From the NCBI GenBank assembly GCA_029287875.1, contig JARFQH010000208.1, positions 1 through 13,758 on the forward strand: a stretch of DNA of 13,758 bases. The letters are read 5' to 3'. Both the position numbers and the translations under genes were made by a program. The notes beneath the pieces were generated by a model that was not told the DNA's origin, searched no databases, and saw only the letters and a program-made list of their open reading frames with translations. Shown in pieces: positions 1 to 6,463 of this stretch. The number at the start of each line of letters is the position of its first letter. Within the stretch, counting starts at the first letter, position 1. This DNA is from Desulfobacteraceae bacterium. GTDB lineage: Bacteria > Desulfobacterota > Desulfobacteria > Desulfobacterales > SG8-13.

Positions 1-93
1 GAACCCTTTTTCAGAAAACACCTTCTTGGCAGCGACGATGATCTGCTGCCGCCGTCTTTCCCGCTCCCGTTCCTTCCGTTCCTGTATCCCCAT
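1..93 (-). CDS. TetR/AcrR-family transcriptional regulator, N-terminal fragment
   Basis: Only the first 31 codons lie in the window; the rest runs off the left edge. The visible peptide starts MGIQERKERE, continues with an Arg/Glu-rich stretch and ends RRQQIIVAAKKVFSEKGF. The pattern of a basic start, then I-x-x-A-A-x-x-x-F-x-x-x-G-F is the classic first helix of the TetR DNA-binding domain. The ATG at 93 is preceded on the minus strand by GGAG about nine bases upstream, which supports this start. The ligand and target genes cannot be told. It is divergent from the PAS/AAA+ regulator at 300, and a shared inverted repeat lies between them, so autoregulation and cross-control of that gene are possible (inference). 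The family call is fairly firm despite the short length, because no other common family opens this way. Confidence 0.8.
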   Translation of the reverse strand, partial: MGIQERKERERERRRQQIIVAAKKVFSEKGF

Positions 94-157
94 AATCGCT
101 CAGCTCCGTGAATCAGATTTATTTTCAAAATAGTCTGTAGTTTATTTGGCAGGTTTG

Positions 158-216
158 GTCAATATTAAGTTTGTATTTGCGGGTTGATTCTGTTTTCGTG
201 TAAATCCTATATTGAC
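158..216. promoter_or_regulatory. Widely spaced inverted repeat between divergent regulators (candidate operator pair)
   Basis: GTCAATAT at 158-165 and ATATTGAC at 209-216 are perfect inverted copies. The right copy overlaps the -35 hexamer of the rightward promoter (TTGACA, 212-217). The left copy, read on the minus strand, gives TTGACC (162-157), a possible -35 for the leftward TetR gene, although its -10 is poor (TACAGA at a 17-bp spacing). The symmetry fits either two operator half-sites bound by one repressor or simply two divergent promoters that share a -35 context. The intergenic stretch 94-299 holds nothing else I can support. Confidence 0.35.
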
Positions 217-239
217 AAAACGCATCCATAGAGGATACT
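212..239 (+). promoter_or_regulatory. Predicted sigma-70-type promoter for the PAS/AAA+ regulator
   Basis: A perfect -35 hexamer TTGACA (212-217) is followed after 16 bp by GATACT (234-239), a 4/6 match to the -10 consensus. This would start transcription around 246, about 54 bases before the ATG at 300. It is the best sigma-70-like match in the divergent gap. No GG-N10-GC element of a sigma-54 promoter was seen there. Confidence 0.5.
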
Positions 240-299
240 CTCCCCTCCTCTTCCCGAACCACGGAAACGAAAACCCCCTGACATCGAAGAAAGGCCGCT

Positions 300-1676
300 A
301 TGGATTTGCCCTCTGCCGAGCATACCCGCATAATTCTCGACAGCATTGGCGACGGCGTCTTTACGGTTGATTTAAATCGGGTGATTACCTTTTTCAACCG
401 CGCCGCCGAAAAGATAACCGGCGTCAAACGCTCCCAGGCCGTCGGACGGCACTGCTGGGAAATTTTCAAAACCGGCACCTGCAAGCAGGGCTGTTCCGTG
501 CAGAAAGCACTGGAGAGCGAAAATGCCGTCGTTCATTCGACCGTCTTCATTGTCAACACCGAGGACAAAAAGATTCCAGTGAGAACCTGCACGGCTGTGC
601 TAAAAGACAGGTCGGGCCGTGCGATTGGCGCCGTCGAAACTTTTCGGGACTTGAGCGTCGTTCAGCAACTGCGCCACGAGTTGGCCGGTAAGCATCCTTT
701 TTATGAAATCGTCAGCAAAAACGATAAGATGCTGCGCCTGATCGATATGTTGGAAATGGTCGCCGAAAAAGACATTCCGGTGCTGCTCGAAGGCGAGGGG
801 GGAACCGAAAAAGAACGTTTTGCCAAAGCCGTTCACTCCCTGAGCGACCGCAACAACGGACCGCTGGTCAATTTCTGCTGCGGATCGCTCCCCGAAACTT
901 TCCTGGAATCCGAACTCTTCGGTCACGCGGCAGAAGCAGCGGCCAACAACCGGCATTCCAAGCTCGGCCGGATGGCATTGGCGAATGGCGGTACCCTTTT
1001 TATCGATGATATCGACTTGCTGCCGCCAAAACTTCAGACTCGCCTCGCACAGGAGTTGCGCTATCCTGTCAGTGAACCGCAGGACACCGGTCGACCGACT
1101 GGCGCCGATGTCCGCATCGTGGCCGCCATTCAGGGCAATCTGGCCGAACGCATGTCAGCGGGCGCATTCTGCAAAGACCTCTTTGAACTCATCGGTGCGG
1201 TGACACTCCGGATCCCGCCTTTACGCGAACGCAAAGAGGACATTCCGCCCCTCACCGACCACCTTATCGCAAAGTACAATCACCTTAACGGCAAAGCCAT
1301 CGAAGGCGTGTCGCCGGAAGCGCTGTCGATCATGATGAGCTATGATTATCCTGGCAACACGCAGGAGCTGGAGCGCGTCATCGAATATTCTCTGGTGATA
1401 TGCCCGGAGGGGGTCCTCAACATCGAACACCTGCCGGAAAATCTGTTTCGTAAATCAAACCGGCATCTCCAGCCGCCGCATCCCGAACCCCTGGCCGAAA
1501 ACGGGTCATTGATGACCGTCGAAAGAGCCTTCATTTACAAGAGTCTGGCAAGAAACGCCTGGAACCGCAAGTCCACGGCGAAGGAGATGGGAATCCATCC
1601 GACCACCCTGTGGCGCAAGATGAAACGGCTCAACATGGAAATGCCGGTCAGGGAACGCCGCAAAAAGCCGCGCTGA
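300..1676 (+). CDS. PAS-domain bEBP-like regulator with a degenerate AAA+ domain and Fis-type HTH
   Basis: 458 aa. An N-terminal PAS domain (about residues 8-118) is followed by a sigma-54-activator-type AAA+ domain (about 135-370) and a Fis-type helix-turn-helix (about 405-446, with WNRKSTAKEMGI and TTLWRKMKRL). The domain order is that of an NtrC/NorR-class activator, but the AAA+ motifs are broken. The P-loop reads GEGGTEKE (165-172) instead of GExGTGKE. The GAFTGA loop is replaced by EAAANN (212-217). Walker B ends DD (236-237), not DE. Sensor I reads AAIQ (275-278), not AATN. The two arginine-finger positions are C291 and L297. Sensor II has Q355 for Arg. Structural landmarks ESELFG, GGTLF and PPLRER remain. 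The PAS domain carries C52, C61 and C65, possibly for redox or metal sensing (inference). The start is supported by GAAAGG about eight bases upstream. It is probably a DNA-binding sensor that neither hydrolyses ATP nor contacts sigma-54; its targets are unknown. Confidence 0.88.
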   Translation: MDLPSAEHTRIILDSIGDGVFTVDLNRVITFFNRAAEKITGVKRSQAVGRHCWEIFKTGTCKQGCSVQKALESENAVVHSTVFIVNTEDKKIPVRTCTAVLKDRSGRAIGAVETFRDLSVVQQLRHELAGKHPFYEIVSKNDKMLRLIDMLEMVAEKDIPVLLEGEGGTEKERFAKAVHSLSDRNNGPLVNFCCGSLPETFLESELFGHAAEAAANNRHSKLGRMALANGGTLFIDDIDLLPPKLQTRLAQELRYPVSEPQDTGRPTGADVRIVAAIQGNLAERMSAGAFCKDLFELIGAVTLRIPPLRERKEDIPPLTDHLIAKYNHLNGKAIEGVSPEALSIMMSYDYPGNTQELERVIEYSLVICPEGVLNIEHLPENLFRKSNRHLQPPHPEPLAENGSLMTVERAFIYKSLARNAWNRKSTAKEMGIHPTTLWRKMKRLNMEMPVRERRKKPR

Positions 1677-1860
1677 CCTCTGCGACATCCCGGCCGCCTA
1701 AGATGACGCCATGCCATCAGAATTGTTTGTAGATTCTGGCCAATGCATGTCCCGGCGCTTCGATACCAGAAGAGAACGCGCATGATATCATCCTGACGAA
1801 ATGGACGGAATGTGAAGCGGTTGCCATAACGGTGCGACGTTCGGTCGTCTCCAGACAGAA
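1677..1860. other. Convergent intergenic gap
   Basis: 184 bp between the stops of two converging genes. The only structure seen is a 6-bp hairpin (CAGAAT 1718-1723 with ATTCTG 1733-1738) without a T-tract on either strand, so no convincing intrinsic terminator was found. No small ORF with a ribosome binding site was seen. Confidence 0.5.
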
Positions 1861-3867
1861 TCAGCCCACGAAGACGTTGAGGATGTTTCTGCGGGCGCTG
1901 GCCCGTTGGATGACAACCTGGATCAGATCCTCGGGCTTGAGATCCAATCCGCTGGTAAACGGAATGTCGCACTCGATCATATAGTCGGGGATTAGAATCT
2001 GATAGCTTCTGCGGCGTTTGGAGAGCACGATGGCTTCCTCTTTTTGGCCCACGCGTTTTTCCAAGTACTTGAGGATCCAGTAGCGGACGCGACGATGCTG
2101 GATGCGCGATACCTGGCTCATCGGCAGTTCGAGTTGCCGGATAATCGCCTCGATTTCGTCGTCCGTATAGGGGACTTCCAGTTCGAAGGCCGAACGAATC
2201 TGTCGCTGGGTGATGAGATCACAGTACTTTCGGATGGGAGAGGTGGCGGTCACATACGTGTCGAGTCCCAGACCGGCATGGGTTTCGGATTTGCGGCTCA
2301 GCACGAAACGGTTCAGCAGCCGGCGCTGCATGATATTTTGGAACAGGCTGTCCGAATCGCCCCGGTACAGGCGCTCTTTGGCTTCGGGTTGCGAACGGAA
2401 AACGGCCGGCAAACCGTGCTCCTTCAGGAAACGCCCCATGAGCCAGTTCGCCAGGATCATCAACTCGGCTACCAGCATCCGTCCAGGGCTTTCGCGATTG
2501 ATGCGATTGACGCTGATTTCGCTCTCCTCGCCGATCCATACATGAACCTCCGGAAGGGTGATCTGCACGGCCCCGGCCTGTAACCGGAAATCATGGAATC
2601 GGGTGGCCACATCTCTCAGGATACCGTACGTCTGATTCTCTTCGGTCAATACGTTCACGTCGTAATAGGTCAACTGCTGCTCGACCCTGACCAGAGAGGG
2701 CAGGATCTCGACCGAAACGATATCGAGAGATGGGCTGAGCGTCACCAGCGTGCTGATGGCCGGTCGCAGATGGCCGGCCTTTAGACTGCACAGGTCTTCC
2801 GCCAGACATGAGGGCAGCATCGGTAGCCGTCGGTCCGGCATATAGATCGAGCTGCAGCGGTTGAAGGCTTCGCGATCAAGGGTCGTGTTCTTTCTAACGT
2901 GATGGCCCACATCGACGATGTGAATACCGAGTCGATACGAATCCGCAAGTGTTTCCAAACTGAGGGCATCGTCGTAATCGAGGGTCGACTGGCCGTCGAT
3001 GGTCATCAGCGAGAGCTGTGTCAGGTCGCGGCGTGCAGAAGCAGGCGACACCTCGACGGTCGTTTGCGCCGCCGTTTGCATCAATGTATTGGCCTCATCC
3101 ACGACTTCCTGCGGGAACTCGGTGGCAATGTCGAAGGTAATCAGGTCGATATTTTCGTTCTCTTCCCAGACGCCAAGCTTGACCAGTACCGGAAAAAGCG
3201 CTTCGGGAGCTCTGAGGCCGGCCCCCTCCAGGATTTTCGCGCCCACCGCGTAATGCTGGCTTTCCTTTCCGTAGAGGTAGAGCGACTTGAAGATGTCGAT
3301 CAACTTTCGGTCTCTATCCGATAGGGAACAGACGACTGTCGGTTCGCCGTTCAGCAGACTCTTGAGCCACGCCGCACCCTCGGCGATCAGCCGGTTCTTG
3401 TGTTCGGTCTCCGCCTGCTGAGCCTTGAGGCGGTCGAGCTGCTCCTGACTGTGCGGGAAAAACTGATCCGTACTGAATTTGAAATACAATCGGTCCTTGA
3501 AAAACGCCCTGACCACAGCCGACTCGTGATCAGGGGATGGGTTGTCCGGAAACCATAATTCGGTCATGGTGGCAAGGTCGATCCACTCCTGCTCGCTGTT
3601 TAAGACTTCCCACAGCTCAGCGATGTCGACCTGGCTGCTCAGATTCTCACGGCGGATCGCCACGCGTTTCAATTCTTCGACCATTTTTTCCCGCCCCTGG
3701 ACCGGGTCGAGGCGATCTTTCGAGCTGTGGGACAGCCGGTTGGCCGACAGGTTCACCTCGCGGTTGATTTCGTTCAACACCCGCAGTCGCTTGTCCTTGA
3801 CCTCCATAACGACCGCGCACACGATTTTCTGGCGATCGATGTATTCGACTATGCAACCTGTTTCCAT
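1861..3867 (-). CDS. RNase II/RNB-family exoribonuclease
   Basis: 668 aa from the ATG at 3867. Members of this family degrade RNA 3'-to-5' in the cytoplasm. The RNB catalytic motif TIDGQSTLDYDDA supplies the four metal-binding aspartates (D291, D297, D299, D300). IYMPDRRLPMLP (about 342-353) and TSPIRKYCDLI (about 542-552) are also family hallmarks. In the last, the usual His-Arg downstream is Gln-Arg (QRQIR). The N-terminal roughly 270 residues form the mixed helical/cold-shock region seen in short RNase II-like proteins; the C-terminus keeps only a short S1-like OB segment. A TTG at 3885 would add six residues, but it lies upstream of the predicted transcription start, so ATG 3867 is preferred. 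No Shine-Dalgarno sequence precedes either start. The gene is monocistronic in this window and convergent with the PAS regulator. The family is certain; whether it is closer to rnb or to vacB/rnr is not, so no symbol is given. Confidence 0.92.
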   Translation of the reverse strand: METGCIVEYIDRQKIVCAVVMEVKDKRLRVLNEINREVNLSANRLSHSSKDRLDPVQGREKMVEELKRVAIRRENLSSQVDIAELWEVLNSEQEWIDLATMTELWFPDNPSPDHESAVVRAFFKDRLYFKFSTDQFFPHSQEQLDRLKAQQAETEHKNRLIAEGAAWLKSLLNGEPTVVCSLSDRDRKLIDIFKSLYLYGKESQHYAVGAKILEGAGLRAPEALFPVLVKLGVWEENENIDLITFDIATEFPQEVVDEANTLMQTAAQTTVEVSPASARRDLTQLSLMTIDGQSTLDYDDALSLETLADSYRLGIHIVDVGHHVRKNTTLDREAFNRCSSIYMPDRRLPMLPSCLAEDLCSLKAGHLRPAISTLVTLSPSLDIVSVEILPSLVRVEQQLTYYDVNVLTEENQTYGILRDVATRFHDFRLQAGAVQITLPEVHVWIGEESEISVNRINRESPGRMLVAELMILANWLMGRFLKEHGLPAVFRSQPEAKERLYRGDSDSLFQNIMQRRLLNRFVLSRKSETHAGLGLDTYVTATSPIRKYCDLITQRQIRSAFELEVPYTDDEIEAIIRQLELPMSQVSRIQHRRVRYWILKYLEKRVGQKEEAIVLSKRRRSYQILIPDYMIECDIPFTSGLDLKPEDLIQVVIQRASARRNILNVFVG

Positions 3868-3875
3868 GACGGGTG

Positions 3876-3904
3876 ATACTAACAACCGAACATTTGAAAG
3901 TCAA
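3876..3904 (-). promoter_or_regulatory. Predicted promoter of the RNase II-family gene, possibly leaderless
   Basis: On the minus strand TTGACT (3904-3899) is followed after exactly 17 bp by TAGTAT (3881-3876), a 5/6 and 4/6 match to the sigma-70 consensus. The predicted start point, six to seven bases beyond the -10, falls near 3869, only one or two bases before the ATG at 3867. With no Shine-Dalgarno sequence present, the mRNA may be leaderless. Confidence 0.45.
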
Positions 3905-3967
3905 TTCGTCTCCGGCCCGCCCAGCGGTTCTTGGTGAACCGTTAAATGGAGCCGGGTGATCGAATGT

Positions 3968-4231
3968 TAAACACTCATGGTCCTTCAGGCCGCCACGGTG
4001 CATGAAAATGACGCGCCGGAGCCCGGATGAACGGCTGCGAAAAGCAGCTGACTGTCTGAGGCGCTTACGGGGTCTTGGACCGGACCCAATGCTACTACCG
4101 CATGAAAGGAACACCATTGGGGACAAACCCAACCCCCTTAATTGAAGACGGCACTGGTCCGGTCTTAGTGCCCGTTGGCGCCGAGTTTCAGCCGTCTTTC
4201 GAAACCGTTCATCCGGGCGGAGGTGCCCACC
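3968..4231 (+). repeat. Dispersed foldback repeat, copy A
   Basis: This 264-bp segment recurs in inverted orientation at 10571-10833. The first 124 bases are about 89% identical between copies by my count; the centre is more diverged and the far arm is again well conserved. Inside the copy a long imperfect palindrome runs from 4022 to 4217. CCCGGATGAACGG (4022-4034) pairs perfectly with CCGTTCATCCGGG (4205-4217), GACCGGACC (4078-4086) with GGTCCGGTC (4156-4164), and CCCAATG (4085-4091) is complementary to CATTGGG (4115-4121). A competing pairing, AAGACGGC (4145-4152) with GCCGTCTT (4191-4198), would cross the second helix. A seven-T tract follows at 4232-4238, and copy B also has a T-rich run at this edge. 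No ORF is conserved between copies. It could be a MITE-like element or a structured RNA; the family is not recognised. Confidence 0.85.
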
Positions 4232-4238
4232 TTTTTTT

Positions 4239-4705
4239 CGCATTACATTCTATTTTCGTAATGAGGCGGTTAACTGTATGAGTGAATTGGTCCCGCCATG
4301 GCGGAATTGAACCGAACAACGGGACGGAACTGCGATCCGGAGGCACAGCAAACGGGGCGCTTTCAAACATACCGGGTTAAAATAAGCCATCTTGCAGATA
4401 CGGCCGCCCGTCACTATATTGATTTTTTAATATTTTTCGCATAACGCTGAGGATGAACAAAGTCTCTCGACATAGAAACACTTCTGGCCATGTCTGTCAC
4501 GGAGCTCTCAGAGCGCGCCAAATCTTGCAATCTAAGTTAACTGTCTGGACGCGAAGCAAGTGGGTGAGAGCTTCATTTTAAAATGTCGACTGGAAAATAT
4601 ACATATTAGTAGCGTTAGCCCTCGAATCCTTTAACCCTTTCTCCGAACAAGGTGGGAGAAAAACCAAAAGGGAAAATCACAACCCGCTCTCACCTGGCAT
4701 TTTAG
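4239..4705. other. Long gap upstream of the ABC exporter operon
   Basis: 467 bp, partly AT-rich, with no supportable gene. It holds two perfect 12-bp palindromes, CCGCCATGGCGG (4293-4304) and CATTTTAAAATG (4574-4585), and a possible 7-bp hairpin, TTTCTCC (4638-4644) with GGAGAAA (4655-4661), shortly before the operon. A TATACAT near 4599 could be a -10, but no good -35 sits at the right distance, so the operon promoter is unresolved. Confidence 0.4.
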
Positions 4706-6463
4706 ATGAAGCCAACAGAACTTATTAAGCCGTACTTCTCGGAAAACCGCCGATTAATCGCTGCCGGCTTGGTCAGCCTGATCATTGTCGACTTTCTGCA
4801 ACTCTTTATTCCACGGGTCATCAAATGGGCGGTCGACGATTTGACGGCCGTGCGGATCGAACCGGCCGGGCTGATGCGCTATGCACTTCAGATAGTGGGC
4901 ATTGCCGTCTTGATCGGGATCTTCCGGTTTGTCTGGCGTCATTGTCTGCTCGGAACCTCGCGACGGGTGGAGGAAGGTCTGCGCAACGAGCTTCTGTCGC
5001 ACATTCAAACCCTGTCGCCATCCTATTTCGACCGGGCGAAGACCGGTGACCTGATGGCCCACGCCACCAACGACATCCAGCAGGTGCGCATGGCAGTGGG
5101 AATGGGTCTGGTGGCCCTCAATGATGCGCTCGTTTTAGGGGCCGCGTCCATCGGTTTCATGGCCTACATCAATCTCAAGCTGACATTGCTGGTACTGATC
5201 CCCATGCCGCTGCTGGTTATCGGCACGCGGTTCTTCAGCCGAAAAATGCACCGACGATACCAGGAAGTTCAGGGTGCCTTCGCCGATCTGACCGAGGCGG
5301 TCAGGGAGCGTTTTGCCGGTATCCGGGTCATCAAATCCCATGGTTGGGAGAATCACGAGGCCGGGCGCGTCAGCGACATCTCCCGCGGTTACATCAAGGA
5401 GAATATCGACCTGGTGAAGATCACCGGGGCTTTCTTCCCGATGATGGGGTTTTTGACCAACCTGAGTCTTGCCATCGTCATCTTCGTCGGCGGCCGTCAG
5501 ACCATCACACAGACGATCACCCCGGGCGATTTCGTCGCCTTCATCAGTTATCTCGGCCTGCTGACCTGGCCAATGATGGCGCTCGGCTGGGTGACAAACC
5601 TGATTCAGCGCGGCAAGGCCTCTCTCGACCGCTTGACCCGCATTATGACGACCCGGCCGGAAATTGTCGATGGCCCCGGGGCAAAGGCGATTGGCCGGTC
5701 TCGGGGTGCCGTCGCTTTTGAGAATGTCGGTTTCGCCTATGCCGCAGGTAAAGACAGCAACAGTCAGCCGGTTCTGACCAGCATCGATCTTGATATCCAG
5801 CCGGGGAGCATAATGGGCATCGTCGGGCCGCCCGGCAGCGGTAAGACCACACTGCTGAACCTGATTCCCCGGCTATACGACGTATCAGGGGGGCGTATAC
5901 TTTTGGACGGTGAAGACATCCGATCACTCAAACTTCGGGACCTCAGGGCCCAGTTGGCCTTTGTATCGCAGGAACCCTTCCTGTTTGCCGGCAGCATCCG
6001 TCAGAACATTACCCTCGGCTACCCCGATCTCGACGATCGGGCGCTGATTTCGGCTGCCGATCAGGCCGCCGTCCACGACACGATCACCGCTTTTCCCAAC
6101 GGTTACGACACGATCGTCGGGGAAAAGGGCATCATTCTCTCCGGCGGTCAGAAGCAACGTATTGCCCTGGCGCGCGCCCTGCTTCATGCCGCCCGGGTCC
6201 TTATTCTCGACGATCCGATCAGCCAGGTCGACCTGGATACCGGCAACCGGATGGTGGCCACTTTCCGCGCCATGGCCGGCGAACGAACCATTCTGATCGC
6301 CTCGCACCGCCTTTCCGCCATCCGCTTCGCCGACAGCATAATTGCGCTGGAGAACGGGCGGATAGCAGAAAGCGGCACGCACCGGGAGCTGATGGAAAAC
6401 AATCGCTACTACGCCAGGACTTACCGCCTGCAGGAAATCGTAGAGGACCGGTATGCAAACTGA
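4706..6463 (+). CDS. Heterodimeric ABC exporter, subunit 1 (MdlA-like, degenerate Walker B)
   Basis: 585 aa. This is an inner-membrane exporter half: six transmembrane helices in about residues 15-300 (type IV/ABC exporter fold), then a nucleotide-binding domain (about 335-580). Walker A is GPPGSGKT (374-381), the Q-loop glutamine is Q422, the signature is a canonical LSGGQ (478-482), Walker B ends ILDD (500-503) and the switch histidine is H534. The catalytic Glu after Walker B is Asp (D503), the hallmark of the non-catalytic partner in heterodimers such as MdlAB, LmrCD and TM287/288. The start at 4706 has only a weak ribosome binding site, but the first membrane helix begins around residue 15, so a later start is unlikely. 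The 3' end overlaps the next gene by 11 bases, which implies translational coupling and 1:1 assembly. Substrate unknown; lipid or drug export is the usual guess and cannot be settled here. Confidence 0.93.
   Translation: MKPTELIKPYFSENRRLIAAGLVSLIIVDFLQLFIPRVIKWAVDDLTAVRIEPAGLMRYALQIVGIAVLIGIFRFVWRHCLLGTSRRVEEGLRNELLSHIQTLSPSYFDRAKTGDLMAHATNDIQQVRMAVGMGLVALNDALVLGAASIGFMAYINLKLTLLVLIPMPLLVIGTRFFSRKMHRRYQEVQGAFADLTEAVRERFAGIRVIKSHGWENHEAGRVSDISRGYIKENIDLVKITGAFFPMMGFLTNLSLAIVIFVGGRQTITQTITPGDFVAFISYLGLLTWPMMALGWVTNLIQRGKASLDRLTRIMTTRPEIVDGPGAKAIGRSRGAVAFENVGFAYAAGKDSNSQPVLTSIDLDIQPGSIMGIVGPPGSGKTTLLNLIPRLYDVSGGRILLDGEDIRSLKLRDLRAQLAFVSQEPFLFAGSIRQNITLGYPDLDDRALISAADQAAVHDTITAFPNGYDTIVGEKGIILSGGQKQRIALARALLHAARVLILDDPISQVDLDTGNRMVATFRAMAGERTILIASHRLSAIRFADSIIALENGRIAESGTHRELMENNRYYARTYRLQEIVEDRYAN

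Noticed and set aside
1718..1738. Hairpin as terminator of the PAS/AAA+ gene
   Set aside because: Only 6 bp, AT-containing, 9-base loop and no T-tract on either strand.
3883..3885. TTG as the start of the RNase II-family gene
   Set aside because: No ribosome binding site, it lies upstream of the predicted transcription start, and it adds only six residues ahead of the METGCIVEY start, which resembles the family's usual N-terminus.
3968..4231. Insertion sequence or group II intron as explanation of the dispersed repeat
   Set aside because: No transposase or reverse-transcriptase reading frame, no terminal inverted repeats at the outer edges (the palindrome is internal), and no target duplication could be recognised.
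3647..4243. 198-codon minus-strand ORF across the RNase 5' end and repeat copy A
   Set aside because: It overlaps the RNase gene in another frame, its Arg-rich composition is typical of a shadow frame, and the frame is not kept in copy B.
4075..4281. 68-codon plus-strand ORF inside repeat copy A
   Set aside because: Copy B carries many substitutions and length changes in the same region with no matching protein, and there is no ribosome binding site. The conserved feature is base pairing, not coding.
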